Shown piece after piece: positions 25,613 to 34,434 of a stretch of DNA of 37,500 nt. How positions within the stretch are numbered: position 1 is the stretch's first letter; each line of letters begins with the position of its first letter. The notes beneath the pieces were generated by a model. That model made no database searches and was not told where the DNA came from. It worked only from the letters and a program-made list of their open reading frames with translations. The position numbers and the translations under genes were made by a program. The stretch comes from Prorocentrum cordatum (Eukaryota > Sar > Dinophyceae > Prorocentrales > Prorocentraceae), in assembly GCA_963575745.1 (NCBI GenBank), contig CAUYUJ010000877.1:1-37500 (forward strand). The letters are read 5' to 3'.

Positions 25613-26440
25613 ATGGTGATGGGAGTTTCTGGTAATACAAAGTACGGTGGCAGTGCGGATACTGTCAAAGGTGTGTTGACCACGGTCAACGTTTCATGTG
25701 CGCGAGGGCTGACCGAGTACCTCGCGGACGACCCGAAAGGTGACATCTTCGGCGTGCAGGAGCATCGTGTCTTGGGCGACAAGTTGTGCTCCCTGCAGGG
25801 CCAGGTGAAGGACTTGGGATTCCATGGTCTGTGGGCCCCAGGCGTGGCAACAGGCCGTGGCCCGCTGGACGTCTCGAGCGGCGTCGCGCTCCTCACGCGC
25901 AACGTCATCCCCGTGACGGCGCCGCCCTTCACGCCCTCCCACGTCCTGGAGGAGGCGCGCGTGTTGGCGGGCCACGTGCACTGGGGCGTGAAGGGCGGAC
26001 CCATCGTCGTTGTGGTCTATTTGAGGCACTCCGTAGGCATGGACGACGACAACTCGGACACGGTCCACGAGCTGCAGCGCTACCTCAGGGTGCTCAACGC
26101 ACGCGGGCTGGACTGGGTCGCCACGGGCGACTGGAACATGGAGCTGGACGAGCTGAAGGGACCATGGCTCGAGCAGGTGCGGGGCGTCCCGATCGCCCCC
26201 ACAGGGCCGACTTCCTGGCAGACGGTGGAGGGCCCCTGCCTGGACTACCTCATCGCGGCGCCGAACCTGGACCCGAGGCTAGGCGAGGCTTGGGTCACGA
26301 CGGATGCGGCGCTGCACCCACGCGTCCCCGCGCACGTGAACCTGGCCACGGTCGACCGCGAGTCCGTTGTCAGGGTCGCCGTCGAGCCGCGGGGGTTCCA
26401 CCGCGGTGCCGCCAGCGGGCGCGGCGCCTTTCCCTCATGA
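25613..26440 (+). CDS. LINE-a ORF2, part 1: AP-type endonuclease
   Basis: An endonuclease/exonuclease/phosphatase-fold domain that would nick target DNA to prime reverse transcription. The start chosen is the first ATG in frame after the ORF1 stop. Motifs in order: TTVNVSCARG (the N of the first catalytic motif), DIFGVQEHRV (Q-E, metal-binding Glu), SSGVALLTR, GPIVVVVYLR, WVATGDWNMELDEL (the GDFN-like motif with the catalytic Asp and Asn), PCLDYLIAAP (the S-x-I-D-Y-like motif) and PAHVNLATV (the weakened final D-H motif; AH here). The frame ends at TGA 26438-26440. The downstream domains are in the next frame, with the crossover near 26395-26410 beside a G5 run. LINE-b has the two parts in one frame, so a single indel is likely. 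Confidence 0.8.
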   Translation: MVMGVSGNTKYGGSADTVKGVLTTVNVSCARGLTEYLADDPKGDIFGVQEHRVLGDKLCSLQGQVKDLGFHGLWAPGVATGRGPLDVSSGVALLTRNVIPVTAPPFTPSHVLEEARVLAGHVHWGVKGGPIVVVVYLRHSVGMDDDNSDTVHELQRYLRVLNARGLDWVATGDWNMELDELKGPWLEQVRGVPIAPTGPTSWQTVEGPCLDYLIAAPNLDPRLGEAWVTTDAALHPRVPAHVNLATVDRESVVRVAVEPRGFHRGAASGRGAFPS

Positions 26441-29400
26441 CCGAGGGTGGCGGGCGGCGCTGCAGCAGGTCCTCGCGGCGGAGGAGCCTGGGCCCCTGGC
26501 GCAGGCGCGGGGCGCTGTCGCCGGCATGGCGGAGGCCGAGCTCTGCAGCCGCTGGTACCTCGTGGGGGCTGAGAGGCGGCAACGCACTGGCAGGACGGGC
26601 GAGCCTGTCTTCAAGCTGGCCCAGCCGACGCGGCAGCCGCCGCGACGGAGGAAGCCGTACGACCCGAAGGTCAGCGCCCACATGGTGGCGGCGCGGTGGG
26701 CTCGGCATCTGGACGCGGCCCGCACTCGCTTGGTCAAGTTGCTGGGGTGCGACCGGGACGACCGCGTCGAGCGGGCCGTGGACCTCATCCTCGAGACCCA
26801 CCGCTACTACGGCAACGTGGCGAAGTCGCAGCGCGTGTTTGGCCAGCTCTCTGAGGACGTCGCACAGCGGCTCTTGGGCGGCGTGGCCCAGATGAGCAAG
26901 GGGACGTGGGCCGCCAAGGTCGAGAAGATCGCGGCGGTGGCCGAGCGGCACACCAGGCGCCACAATGGGGAGCGTGAGAAGGAGTGGCGTGCGTGGGCGG
27001 CCAAGAGCCTCACAGGCGGGGCGAGTGCTGCACACCGCTTCACGAGGCTACCTCCTGAGGCTGAAGTCTGTGGGGCCACTACGCGGGCCAGCCCGCGCCA
27101 GCTGGCTGACCGCGAGCTCGACGGATGGAGGGGCGCGTGGACCGCACATCAGCAGGGCGCCCTGGAGAAGCCTCCTGACTTTGATGACTGGGCCGAGCTC
27201 CCGCGGATGAGCGTCGGTCACCTCCGACGTGCAGCGCTGTGTTTCAAAGAGCGCACCGCGGTGGGCCAGACGGGCATTGCCCCGCGGGCCCTCTGGCACC
27301 TCAGCGACATCGGCCTTTACGTGCTGTCGGCGCTCTTCAGCCAATGCGAGAAGCTGGGGGTGTGGCCGACGGACAGAGCGTACACAGTGTTGGTGCGCCT
27401 GCCCAAGGCGAGCGGAGGATGCAGGCTGATTGCCCTTGTGAACTCCTTCCTCCGTCTGTGGACGAAGGCGCGTTCGACGATTTCGCGTGCCTGGCTCGAC
27501 CAGGCGGACGTGCCCAATCTCTGGGGCACTGGTGGAGCTGGCAGGACCTCGACGGCAGCAGCGTTCCACCACAACCTGACGGCTGAGATCATGAACATCA
27601 ATGGAGGGCACAGCGTCACGGTGCTCCTGGATGCGTGGAAGGCGTTCGACAGCTTGATTGGAGGCAGGCTGCTGGACGAGGCTCGGGCCATGGAGTTTCC
27701 GCTCCGCCTCATGTGGGCCATCCTCAAGTACCACCACCTGCCTAGGCGCATCAAGGCGTTCGGCTCGATGTCGAAGAGTTTCACGGCGCACCAGGGCATC
27801 CTGGCGGACTGCTCCCACTCGATGGCGGTGCTGGTGGTGGCGACGGCGCGGGCCTTGAGGCGGCCGACGACGAATGACGTGATCCCGCGCACGCTCGCCG
27901 ACGACACCTCAGCACAGTGGATCGGCACGGACCTGCGTGGCGCGCGCGTCCTGTGGCAGGCCGTCAAGCGCTTCAAGCACGAGGTCGGGGACGTGGGCCT
28001 CGTGTTGCAGGAGCTCAAGCCGGGCCACGTGGCGACGTCCAGGCAGAGCCGTGATGCAGCGGTGCAGTATGCCAGGCGGCTCAGGATGGGCTCGCAGCCG
28101 CACGCGAGGAACCTGGGCCACGACCTGAATGGGACCAAGGCCTGCAGGAAGGTCTTCAAGACCAGACTCAAGAACGTGAGGCCGCGGCTGAGGCGCGCGG
28201 CGAGGCTACGACGTGCTGCTGGAGGGCGTGCGGCGCGCCTGTGGCAGACAGGCATGCTGCCTGCGGCCGCCCACGGGGCGGCGGTGAGCGGCGTGGCCCC
28301 CTCCGAGCTGGCCGCGCTGCGCTCGGAGGCGGCCCGACTTGCTGGGGCCAAGGGCCGAGGAGGTGGCAGCAACGCGCTCTACCTGGCCAGCGAGAGGAAT
28401 CCGTGGTACGACCCAGTCGTCGCGGCGACTGTCGAGCCGCTCATGCACTACGCTGCGGTCGTGTGGAGGCAGGCGGTGTCCATGAGTGCGCTGGAGAAGG
28501 CCTGTCACGCGACGCTGGACAGGGTCGAGGCGGGCGAGGACAAGCTGACGTGGGCCTCGGCACGCGGGCCGCTCAAGGTGGCCGTCCTGTCGCTCAAGCG
28601 GATTGGCTGGGCGATGCTGTCGCCGGTGCTGATCCAGCCTGATGTGGGGCCAGTGATTTCGCTCCTGGCCACGTCGCCTCGCTTTTTTCGCGATCTCCTG
28701 AGGCAGGGGATTCAGCGTTGGCAGATGTGCCAGGTTGCCTCTCACCATGATGCGGCCGCGCCTCTACGGCCGCGAGGCCTGCGAGCGTGCGTGGGCGGGA
28801 GGGGGGCGACGGTGACTGGGGCGGGGAGGGTCGGAGCTCTGCGCAGCCTTTGGTCTGGCTCTCGTTGGCCAAAAGCTAAGTTGTTTAGCAAAGGTATGTG
28901 CGATGATCAGAAGTGTCGAACGTGCCAGCACGAGGCCGAGACGCTTGGCCATTGTTTCGTTGAATGCCCAGCGTTGACGCAGCGCCTGTTGGACGATGAG
29001 GAGGATTGTGGTCTCGATCCCAAGTTGGCCTCAGCTCGCGACGCCATGTTGGAGCATGGGCCGATCGGAGAGGGCCGCCAGGATGTAGATTCGTTTGCCC
29101 TCTCTGTCGGGATCCCCAGGTGGCCCAAGGTTGAAGTGCCGCCGCCGCCTGAGTCGCCTCCTTGTTTCTTCTGGGGAGATTGGGAGTCGGATCCCGAACA
29201 GTCGAGTGATTGGGTTTTCACTGATGGCTCGGGATACCACAATGAGTATCCTGAGCTCCGTCGGTGCGCATGGTCCGCTGTCATGCTGAATGCCAATGGA
29301 GTCCCCACTCGTGCGCTGCATGGCGGGCTCGCAGGCGCGCAGCAGACAGTGGGCCGTGCAGAGCGTGTTGCGGGCCTCAAGGCCCTGCAGCACATGCCTT

Positions 29401-30089
29401 CGGTCCAGTGCGTGATTTCTGACCTGCTGGAATGTGTGCAGGAAGGCAAGCTTTGGGGCCAAGGAGAGACGGAGGTCCTGACTGATGCTAGCCGTGCATA
29501 CCCTGCAGTGTGGCGCAAGCTGGTGGCGCTGAAAAGAACGCCGCCAGCCTTTGCATGGGTCCCGTCCCACAGGACCGAGGATGAGGTTCTCTTCCTCGCT
29601 CCTGAGGACCCTCCGCCTCCTCCCTACCTCTGGGTTGTGGGGAATAGTTGGGCCGACTTGTTCGCTAAGCTGGGAGCCCTCTCGGTCAATCTCCCAGAGG
29701 CCCATGCTAGGTTCTATCAGGCCTCGCTGACAGAGGCTGCCCAGTATTCCAAGTATTTGTCGTGGGCGGTCCAGAGAAGCTGTCAGCTCGATCTGTGGGC
29801 TGAGAAGGCTGTCCTGTCGGCCGCCCCGAGCAGGGCGCCCGAGGCGGATGGGGCCAGAATGGTGCTGCTAATACACGAGCATGACCTCATTGAGATTCGA
29901 GGGGGGCTCATGTGTCGTCGTTGCCGTCGCACTGCGAAGACCGCCGAGGCTCGCCGGGAACTGGCGGGAGGCACGGATCGTCGGTGCGTGTTTTCTACGA
30001 TTTCTCGCACGCAGGCAAATCTGATCGAGGCTGCCGCCAGTGCCGCCGCGAGGCCGCCGACGGCCCGCTGGGGGTCGGTGGGGGGGGGG
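26367..30089 (+). CDS. LINE-a ORF2, part 2: reverse transcriptase and RNase H
   Basis: The main enzyme of the element. Residue numbers count from 26367. A basic linker (about 1-300) contains SAHMVAARWARHL. Reverse transcriptase: CRLIALVNSFLRLW (about 352-365), motif A VTVLLDAWKAFDSL with Asp at 422 and 428, motif B HQGILADCSHSMAV (about 475-488), motif C TLADDTSAQW with Asp 512 and 513, and GLVLQELKPGHVAT. Motif B has Asp at 481 where LINE-b keeps Gly (GVLAGCS). Then C-x4-C-x2-C...H-x4-C (CDDQKCRTCQHEAETLGHCF, about 845-864). RNase H: FTDGSG (Asp 953), RAERVAGLKAL (Glu 999), VISDLLECV (Asp 1019), VPSHRTED (His 1068), VGNSWADLFAKLGA (Asp 1097): all five catalytic positions present. CRRC and a terminal Cys follow at about 29910-29985. 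Beyond the G10 run at 30080-30089 this frame, open to 30548, is Leu/Arg-rich and off-frame. Confidence 0.85.
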
Positions 30090-30544
30090 CGTCTGGTGGC
30101 CCTGGGGGTGCCCGCGAGGTTGGGGCCTCGGCTGGGTCCGCTCCTGCTGCTGCTGGGCTTCGGTCTGATGTGGCTGGGGGCTCGGCTGGGGCTTCCGTTG
30201 GGGCTGAGTCTGGGGGCTCGGCGTCTTTGGCTTCTGAGGAGGCCGTGCGCGTGGGGCCCGTGCCTGCCCGCGAGGGCGAGGCTGGGGCCCCTTTTGGGTG
30301 TGCCGCGGGCTCTGGGGGGCCTGCGGTGGCGGATTGGTGTCACGCGCCTGGGGGACGCGACGTTGCCGCCACGGGCACGGTCGTCTGGTGTCGGCGGTGC
30401 GGGGCCTACGGGTCCGCCAGGGTGGGGAAGGCCTTCAGCCCCCCCTGCCCTGACCCCAAGGACTTGCCCAAGAGCAGGAGGTCAGTCCTCAGTGCTCTCC
30501 AGAGAGGCAGGCACCCCAAGACTGGGCAGTCTCTCACGGGGTGA
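30090..30544 (+). CDS. LINE-a ORF2, part 3: C-terminal Cys module
   Basis: After the G10 run the coding frame shifts back to that of part 1. It encodes a Gly/Ala/Ser-rich linker (AGGSAGASVGAESGGSASLA) and then WCRRCGAYGSARVGKAF, PPCPDPKDLPKSRRSVL and QRGRHPKTGQSLTG, with the TGA at 30542-30544. C-x2-C-G ... P-C-P ... G-R-H-P-x-T-G is a common ending of dinoflagellate LINE proteins as I remember them, and LINE-c has a diverged copy at 22860-23019. It may bind zinc and nucleic acid. Function unproven. Confidence 0.65.
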
Positions 30545-30617
30545 CTGATGGTCTGGGGTTTCAAATTCCTTAGAGTGGTGTCTGTGAGCAGACGCCTTCT
30601 CTTCATCAGTTCCTCAG
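30545..30617 (+). other. LINE-a 3' UTR
   Basis: A short 73-bp untranslated end between the stop codon and the (TCC)n tail. It contains the hairpin listed separately. No poly(A) tract is seen, as in LINE families whose tail is a microsatellite. Confidence 0.55.
30577..30596 (+). promoter_or_regulatory. Putative 3' stem-loop of LINE-a
   Basis: GGTGTCTG, loop TGAG, CAGACGCC: 8 pairs with one G-U. It lies about 20 bases before the (TCC)n tail. In stringent LINEs a 3' stem-loop followed by a short tandem tail is what the reverse transcriptase recognises; that role here is inferred. Confidence 0.5.
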
Positions 30618-30649
30618 TTCCTCCTCCTCCTCCTCCTCCTCCTCCTCCG
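30618..30649. repeat. (TCC)n tail between LINE-a and LINE-b
   Basis: About ten TCC units, ending TCCGTCCGTAG where the LINE-b leader relic begins. It is either the tail of LINE-a or the target of both insertions. Confidence 0.85.
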
Positions 30650-30671
30650 TCCGTAGCCAGTTTGGTTCAAT
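30650..30671 (+). other. Decayed relic spliced leader (DinoSL)
   Basis: Matches DinoSL at 19 of 22 positions: TCCGTAGCCA exact for the first ten, then changes at positions 11 (G for T), 17 (T for C) and 22 (T for G). It is at the same place relative to TCC tract and 5' UTR as the relic of LINE-a. Confidence 0.7.
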
Positions 30672-30747
30672 GTCTTGAGTTCCCCTGTGAAACAAGTGGA
30701 TGCCGCTAGTCCGCGGCTAGACTTCCGAGTTCTCTTCGCACCGCTGC

Positions 30748-31982
30748 GTGAGCCGCCAGGCGACGCAGCACATTCTTTCCCGCTCTTGCGCCTGCGGGCA
30801 GATGACACATCCTGATGCCTCGAAGAAGCCGAGTAGACACGCCCAGCGGCGTCGCGCGGCAGCGGTGGATTGGTGCTGTCAGCGGTGTAAGCACCCAGCC
30901 TCAGGTGAGGCTTGGTGGAACAGAGCAAGGGCAGACAGTTGTAAGAAATGTGGAGTCGCCAAGGCATCGTCGTTCGCTCATGTTCGGCCCAAGCCTGCGG
31001 CGCCTTCCAAGAGAGGGCCAGGCGCGCCAGGGGGAGCAGGCCCCCCAAGTGCAGCGCCATGGCGCGAAGATCGGATTCGGCAGTTGGAGTTGCAGTTGGA
31101 GCAGATGCGGGGCCATATCACTGCCAAGGGACAGCAGGATCAAATGTAGGTCGACGCAGGTGAAGCACAGCTCAACCTTCCAGTCTGCAGATGCGCGCGA
31201 GGCCAGAGGAGATTGACAGCTCGCTCAGGGCCACTGCCAATCTCAAGGACTCGCGCTCCGTGCAGGCGCGAGAGTCGCTGGAGACAGAGAGAAGGAAGCT
31301 GCGGAGTGAGCTGGGGGCGGCCGAGCCCGCCCCCGCACAGCTGCGTTCGCTGGCGTTCCAAGCGCGCAAGCTACAGCTGAAGCGGACCAAGCATGAGGAC
31401 CTCCTGGCCAGTGCCAAAGTTGAGCTGGAGATGGCCGAGGAGGCGATCCGCGTGCAGGAGGAGCTGGTGGCAGAGACCGACAGGGCCATCCTGCAGATCA
31501 ACGAGGAGCAAGCACGCCTGGCGGCGTCCGTTCCCAGGCCTCCTGAGGCCAACGCGGTGGATGAGAGGGTGGAGGCGTTGGCCATCAGCGTCGGCAAGTT
31601 GGGCTCCTTCCTCCAAGGGCTCGGCGACGACGGCACGCTCACCGCGAAGCTCGGGTTCGGGCGCTGGAGGAGGGCAAGAAGACCGCGGAGCAGGAGGCAG
31701 CCCGTGCTGCAGCTGAGCAGAGTGGCCGAGTTCCAGGGAGTGGCCAGAGGGCCGAAGTTCCTTACGCGGCGGATGAGCCCGAGGCCAAGTCCAACATATC
31801 GGGCGTGGACACACCTTGCCCCGATGACGGGGACATCGGCGAGCTTCGGGAGTTCCTGGGCAAGGTGGGCATCGAGGTCAATGGGAACGCAGACGAAGCA
31901 GAAGTACATGGCAGGATCCGTACCTTTCAGGGTGTCATCTCTGGATGGAGGTCGGAGGAGAGGGCTAAGCTGGAGCAATAGA
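30748..31982 (+). pseudogene. LINE-b ORF1: RanBP2-like zinc finger and coiled coil
   Basis: The first frame (about 30748-31149) carries DWCCQRCKHPASGEAWWNRA then RADSCKKCGVAKASSF, i.e. W-x-C-x2-C ... N ... C-x2-C, a RanBP2-like finger in one piece. It ends in an early TAG at 31147-31149. A second frame from about 31190 gives a coiled coil (RESLETERRKLRSELG ... LQINEEQARLAASVPRPPEA) with VPRPPEA matching the LINE-a VPRPPDA. Near 31650 the frame changes again to EEGKKTAEQEAARAAAEQSG ... FLGKVGIEVNGNADEAEV, ending at TAG 31980-31982. ADEAEV aligns with TDEAEI at the LINE-a C-terminus. At least two breaks. Role as RNA-binding protein inferred from position. Confidence 0.65.
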
Positions 31983-32690
31983 ATCTGCGTGCTCTTGATC
32001 TGGCTCAGCAGTATGATGGAGGTTGCGAGTGGCATGCCCTCAATTGGAACGGTGGCTGGCACGATTGATGCCAGCCCGCGATTTGCGCCTTGGGAGCCAG
32101 CGGACCCAGTGAAGGCGACGAGTGCGGCGCGCGCTGGCGGCAGCCGCAGCGGGCCCACGGGGGCGGCACCGGGCCGCGGCAGCGGGCGGGAGAGACGAGC
32201 CGCGGACGCGCGGGCAGGGCCGATGCCTCGGCCCTGCCCGCACCTCCTGCTCGCGACGTCGACGGACGTGGCAGCCCGAGCAGCTAGGCAGCCGCGGCCC
32301 CAGCTTACCCGAGGGCCGCCGCGGTGAGTGGCGGCGGCCTGGCGGCGTCTGCGCGCGCTACGGCATCGCTGGGCTGGGTGGAGCGGGCGCTTCGCCCGCG
32401 AGCCTTCCTCGAGCGGAGTCTCATAGAAGGGGCGACCCCAAGGGGGGGGGGGGGGGGGGGGGCAAGGGCCGCGGCAGCGGATGGGAGAGACGGGCCGCGG
32501 ACGCGCGGGCGGCCGATGCCCCGCCCCGCCCGCTCCTCCTGCTCGCGACGTCGACGGGCGCGGCAGCCCGAGCAGCGAGGCCGTTGCGGCCCCAGCCCCC
32601 CCGGAGGGTCGACACAGCGAGGGGCGAGGGCCCGGCGTTGCCGCCGTCGAGCGCTACGGCATCGGCGCGTGGGCAACGAGCTGAGGACAA
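31983..32690 (+). repeat. GC-rich inter-ORF region with a 292-bp tandem duplication
   Basis: Blocks GGGAGAGACGRGCCGCGGAC and CTGCTCGCGACGTCGACGGR recur at a 292-bp distance (for example 32251 and 32543). The units run from about 32167 and about 32466. A run of 21 G at 32442-32462 separates them. LINE-a has only 46 bp at this place. Confidence 0.7.
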
Positions 32691-34434
32691 CAACTTCGGC
32701 GAGAAGGAGAAGGGCACAATCGTCACCCTCAATTGCTCGACGGAAAAGCAGATGGCGGAGCTCCTACTTGGATGCATGCACACAGTGGTCATGTTGCAGG
32801 AGCACCACATATCGGCCACGCTTCTGGCCGACGCCCAGGCCAGGGTTGGCGGTTTGGGCTGACAGGGTGTCTGGCCAGATGCTAAAGAGCCAGGCAACGC
32901 TGGCGGGACACAGTCAGGGCTGGCGATTCTGGCGAGGCCGACGGCGATGATGACGCGAGCCCAATTCATGACTGCGGGATCGCTGGCGGATGGCAGAGCG
33001 CTCCCAGCTCAGGTGCACTGGGGGGTACCTGGTGGTCTGATGCTCATCACAATGTACTCGTACGTGAACGAAGGATGGTCAGACAACAATATCTATGTGA
33101 TGCAAGAGGTCAGCAGCTACGCCGAGCGCCTCAACTACGCGGGGTACGACTGGATTGTGGTGGGCGACTTCAACGTGGAGCCTTCGGAGATGGGTGACCT
33201 GTCCTGGCTGCACGGCCTGGGAGGCATGCCGCGGGCGCCTGCGGCGGCGACCTGTCGCCAGAGCCTGCAAGGCCGCCGTGTAGATTTCTGCCTCACCTCG
33301 GCAAATTTAATGACCCGAGCGGGCCAGCCAGCAGTGCAGGAAGCGACGGCCACCGTTCCACATTTGCCAGTAGCCCTCCCTTTGGCAGGCCGAGACCTCC
33401 AGTTTGTTCGAAGGGATTTGCATGGTCCCAGGTCCGTGCCGAAGCAGCCCCCTCCTGGGTGCCCTCGGTACCCGTTGAGATGGGAGGGAGTCAGGGCCCT
33501 CGTGTCTTCGGCCAGCAGAAACGCAGAGTTGCAGACGGCATGGGACGCGGTCTTGCATCATACCGAACTAGAGCTGCTTGGGGGGCACGACCTGGTCGGA
33601 GCCAGAGGCGAAGCCTATCGAGGTGCTGGAGGCCCTGTAAGGTTTGTCTTGACTAAGATCCAGTGGCAGCCTCAAGTGAAGCGAGAGTACATGTCACAAG
33701 CCGGTCGCTCGTGGAATATAGCGGCCAGATGGGCCAGACACATGAGTAGGTCAAAGGAGGCGGTTCTCAACCTCACCGTGTTGATCAGCCACCAGCAGAA
33801 GGCTGGCATGGCTGAAGATTCGCCTCATCGAAAGCTAGCGAAACACATGATCGAGCTAGGTAAGTTCTTTTCTAAGATTTTGAAGGAACATCAGGTCCTG
33901 GCCGATCTTGAGCCGAGGGCCTCGGAAGTTTGCTTGCTTGGTATAGATGTCCCCATGGCTGACTCCGACGCGTGGTTGGATGCCATTGCAGCCAAGGCCG
34001 CTGCGCTAGTGGACAAGCATTCGGAGAAGTCAGCTGCAGCCTGGCGAGCCTGGGCGACCAACTCGTTTAAGCATGGTGCCAGATTCGCACACCGTCACGC
34101 GAGGGGGGAAGCCTTGCAAGAGGTGGTGGATGCGAACCTGTCGGCGAGAACTACTGCGCAGCCACACGTGCTCGCTGACAAGGCGACGAGGCAGTGGGAC
34201 ACGATTTGGTCGATGCACGATGCTCCAGCGCCGAAGTTGCCATCCGACGCGGCCGACTGGCGCGGGCTTCCGTCGCTCGGGGTTGTCGATTTGAAAACAG
34301 CGATTCTGCAGTTCCCCTGGGCCACTGGCATCGGCCAGTTCAGTTTCGCACCCAGGAGCTTGCTTTTCCTCAGCGACGTCGGTGTGGAAGTGTTGGCTCA
34401 GCGTTTTCTGAGCTGTGAAAATCTCTTGTTCTGA
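32691..34434 (+). pseudogene. LINE-b ORF2, part 1: endonuclease and linker
   Basis: AP-type endonuclease: TIVTLNCSTEKQMAELL (first motif), TVVMLQEHHI (Q-E), then a TGA at 32860-32862 inside GGLG-stop-QGVW. The same frame continues VHWGVPGGLMLITMYSYVNE, WIVVGDFNVEPSEMGDLSWL (an intact GDFN motif), RVDFCLTSANLM and VPHLPVALP. The linker SWNIAARWARHMSRSK matches SAHMVAARWARHL of LINE-a and is in the same frame as the endonuclease, unlike LINE-a. The frame stops at TGA 34432-34434, which aligns with a Trp of LINE-a (GVWP). Confidence 0.7.

Larger units (their letters stand above)
24272..30649 (+). mobile_element. LINE-a, near-complete non-LTR retrotransposon
   Basis: In order: DinoSL relic (24272-24293), 5' UTR, ORF1 with a split zinc finger and a coiled coil, ORF2 with AP-type endonuclease, reverse transcriptase, CCHC motif and RNase H, a C-terminal Cys module, a 3' UTR with an 8-bp hairpin, and a (TCC)n tail. 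Total about 6.4 kb. Three frame breaks (near 24540, near 26400 and at the G10 run 30080-30089) leave the domains open but not in single proteins. It resembles the endonuclease-RT-RNase H LINEs common in dinoflagellates, and I cannot name a clade. Confidence 0.85.

Noticed and set aside
27317-28372. A 351-codon minus-strand frame opposite the reverse transcriptase
   Set aside because: Shadow of the RT frame, which carries the catalytic motifs.
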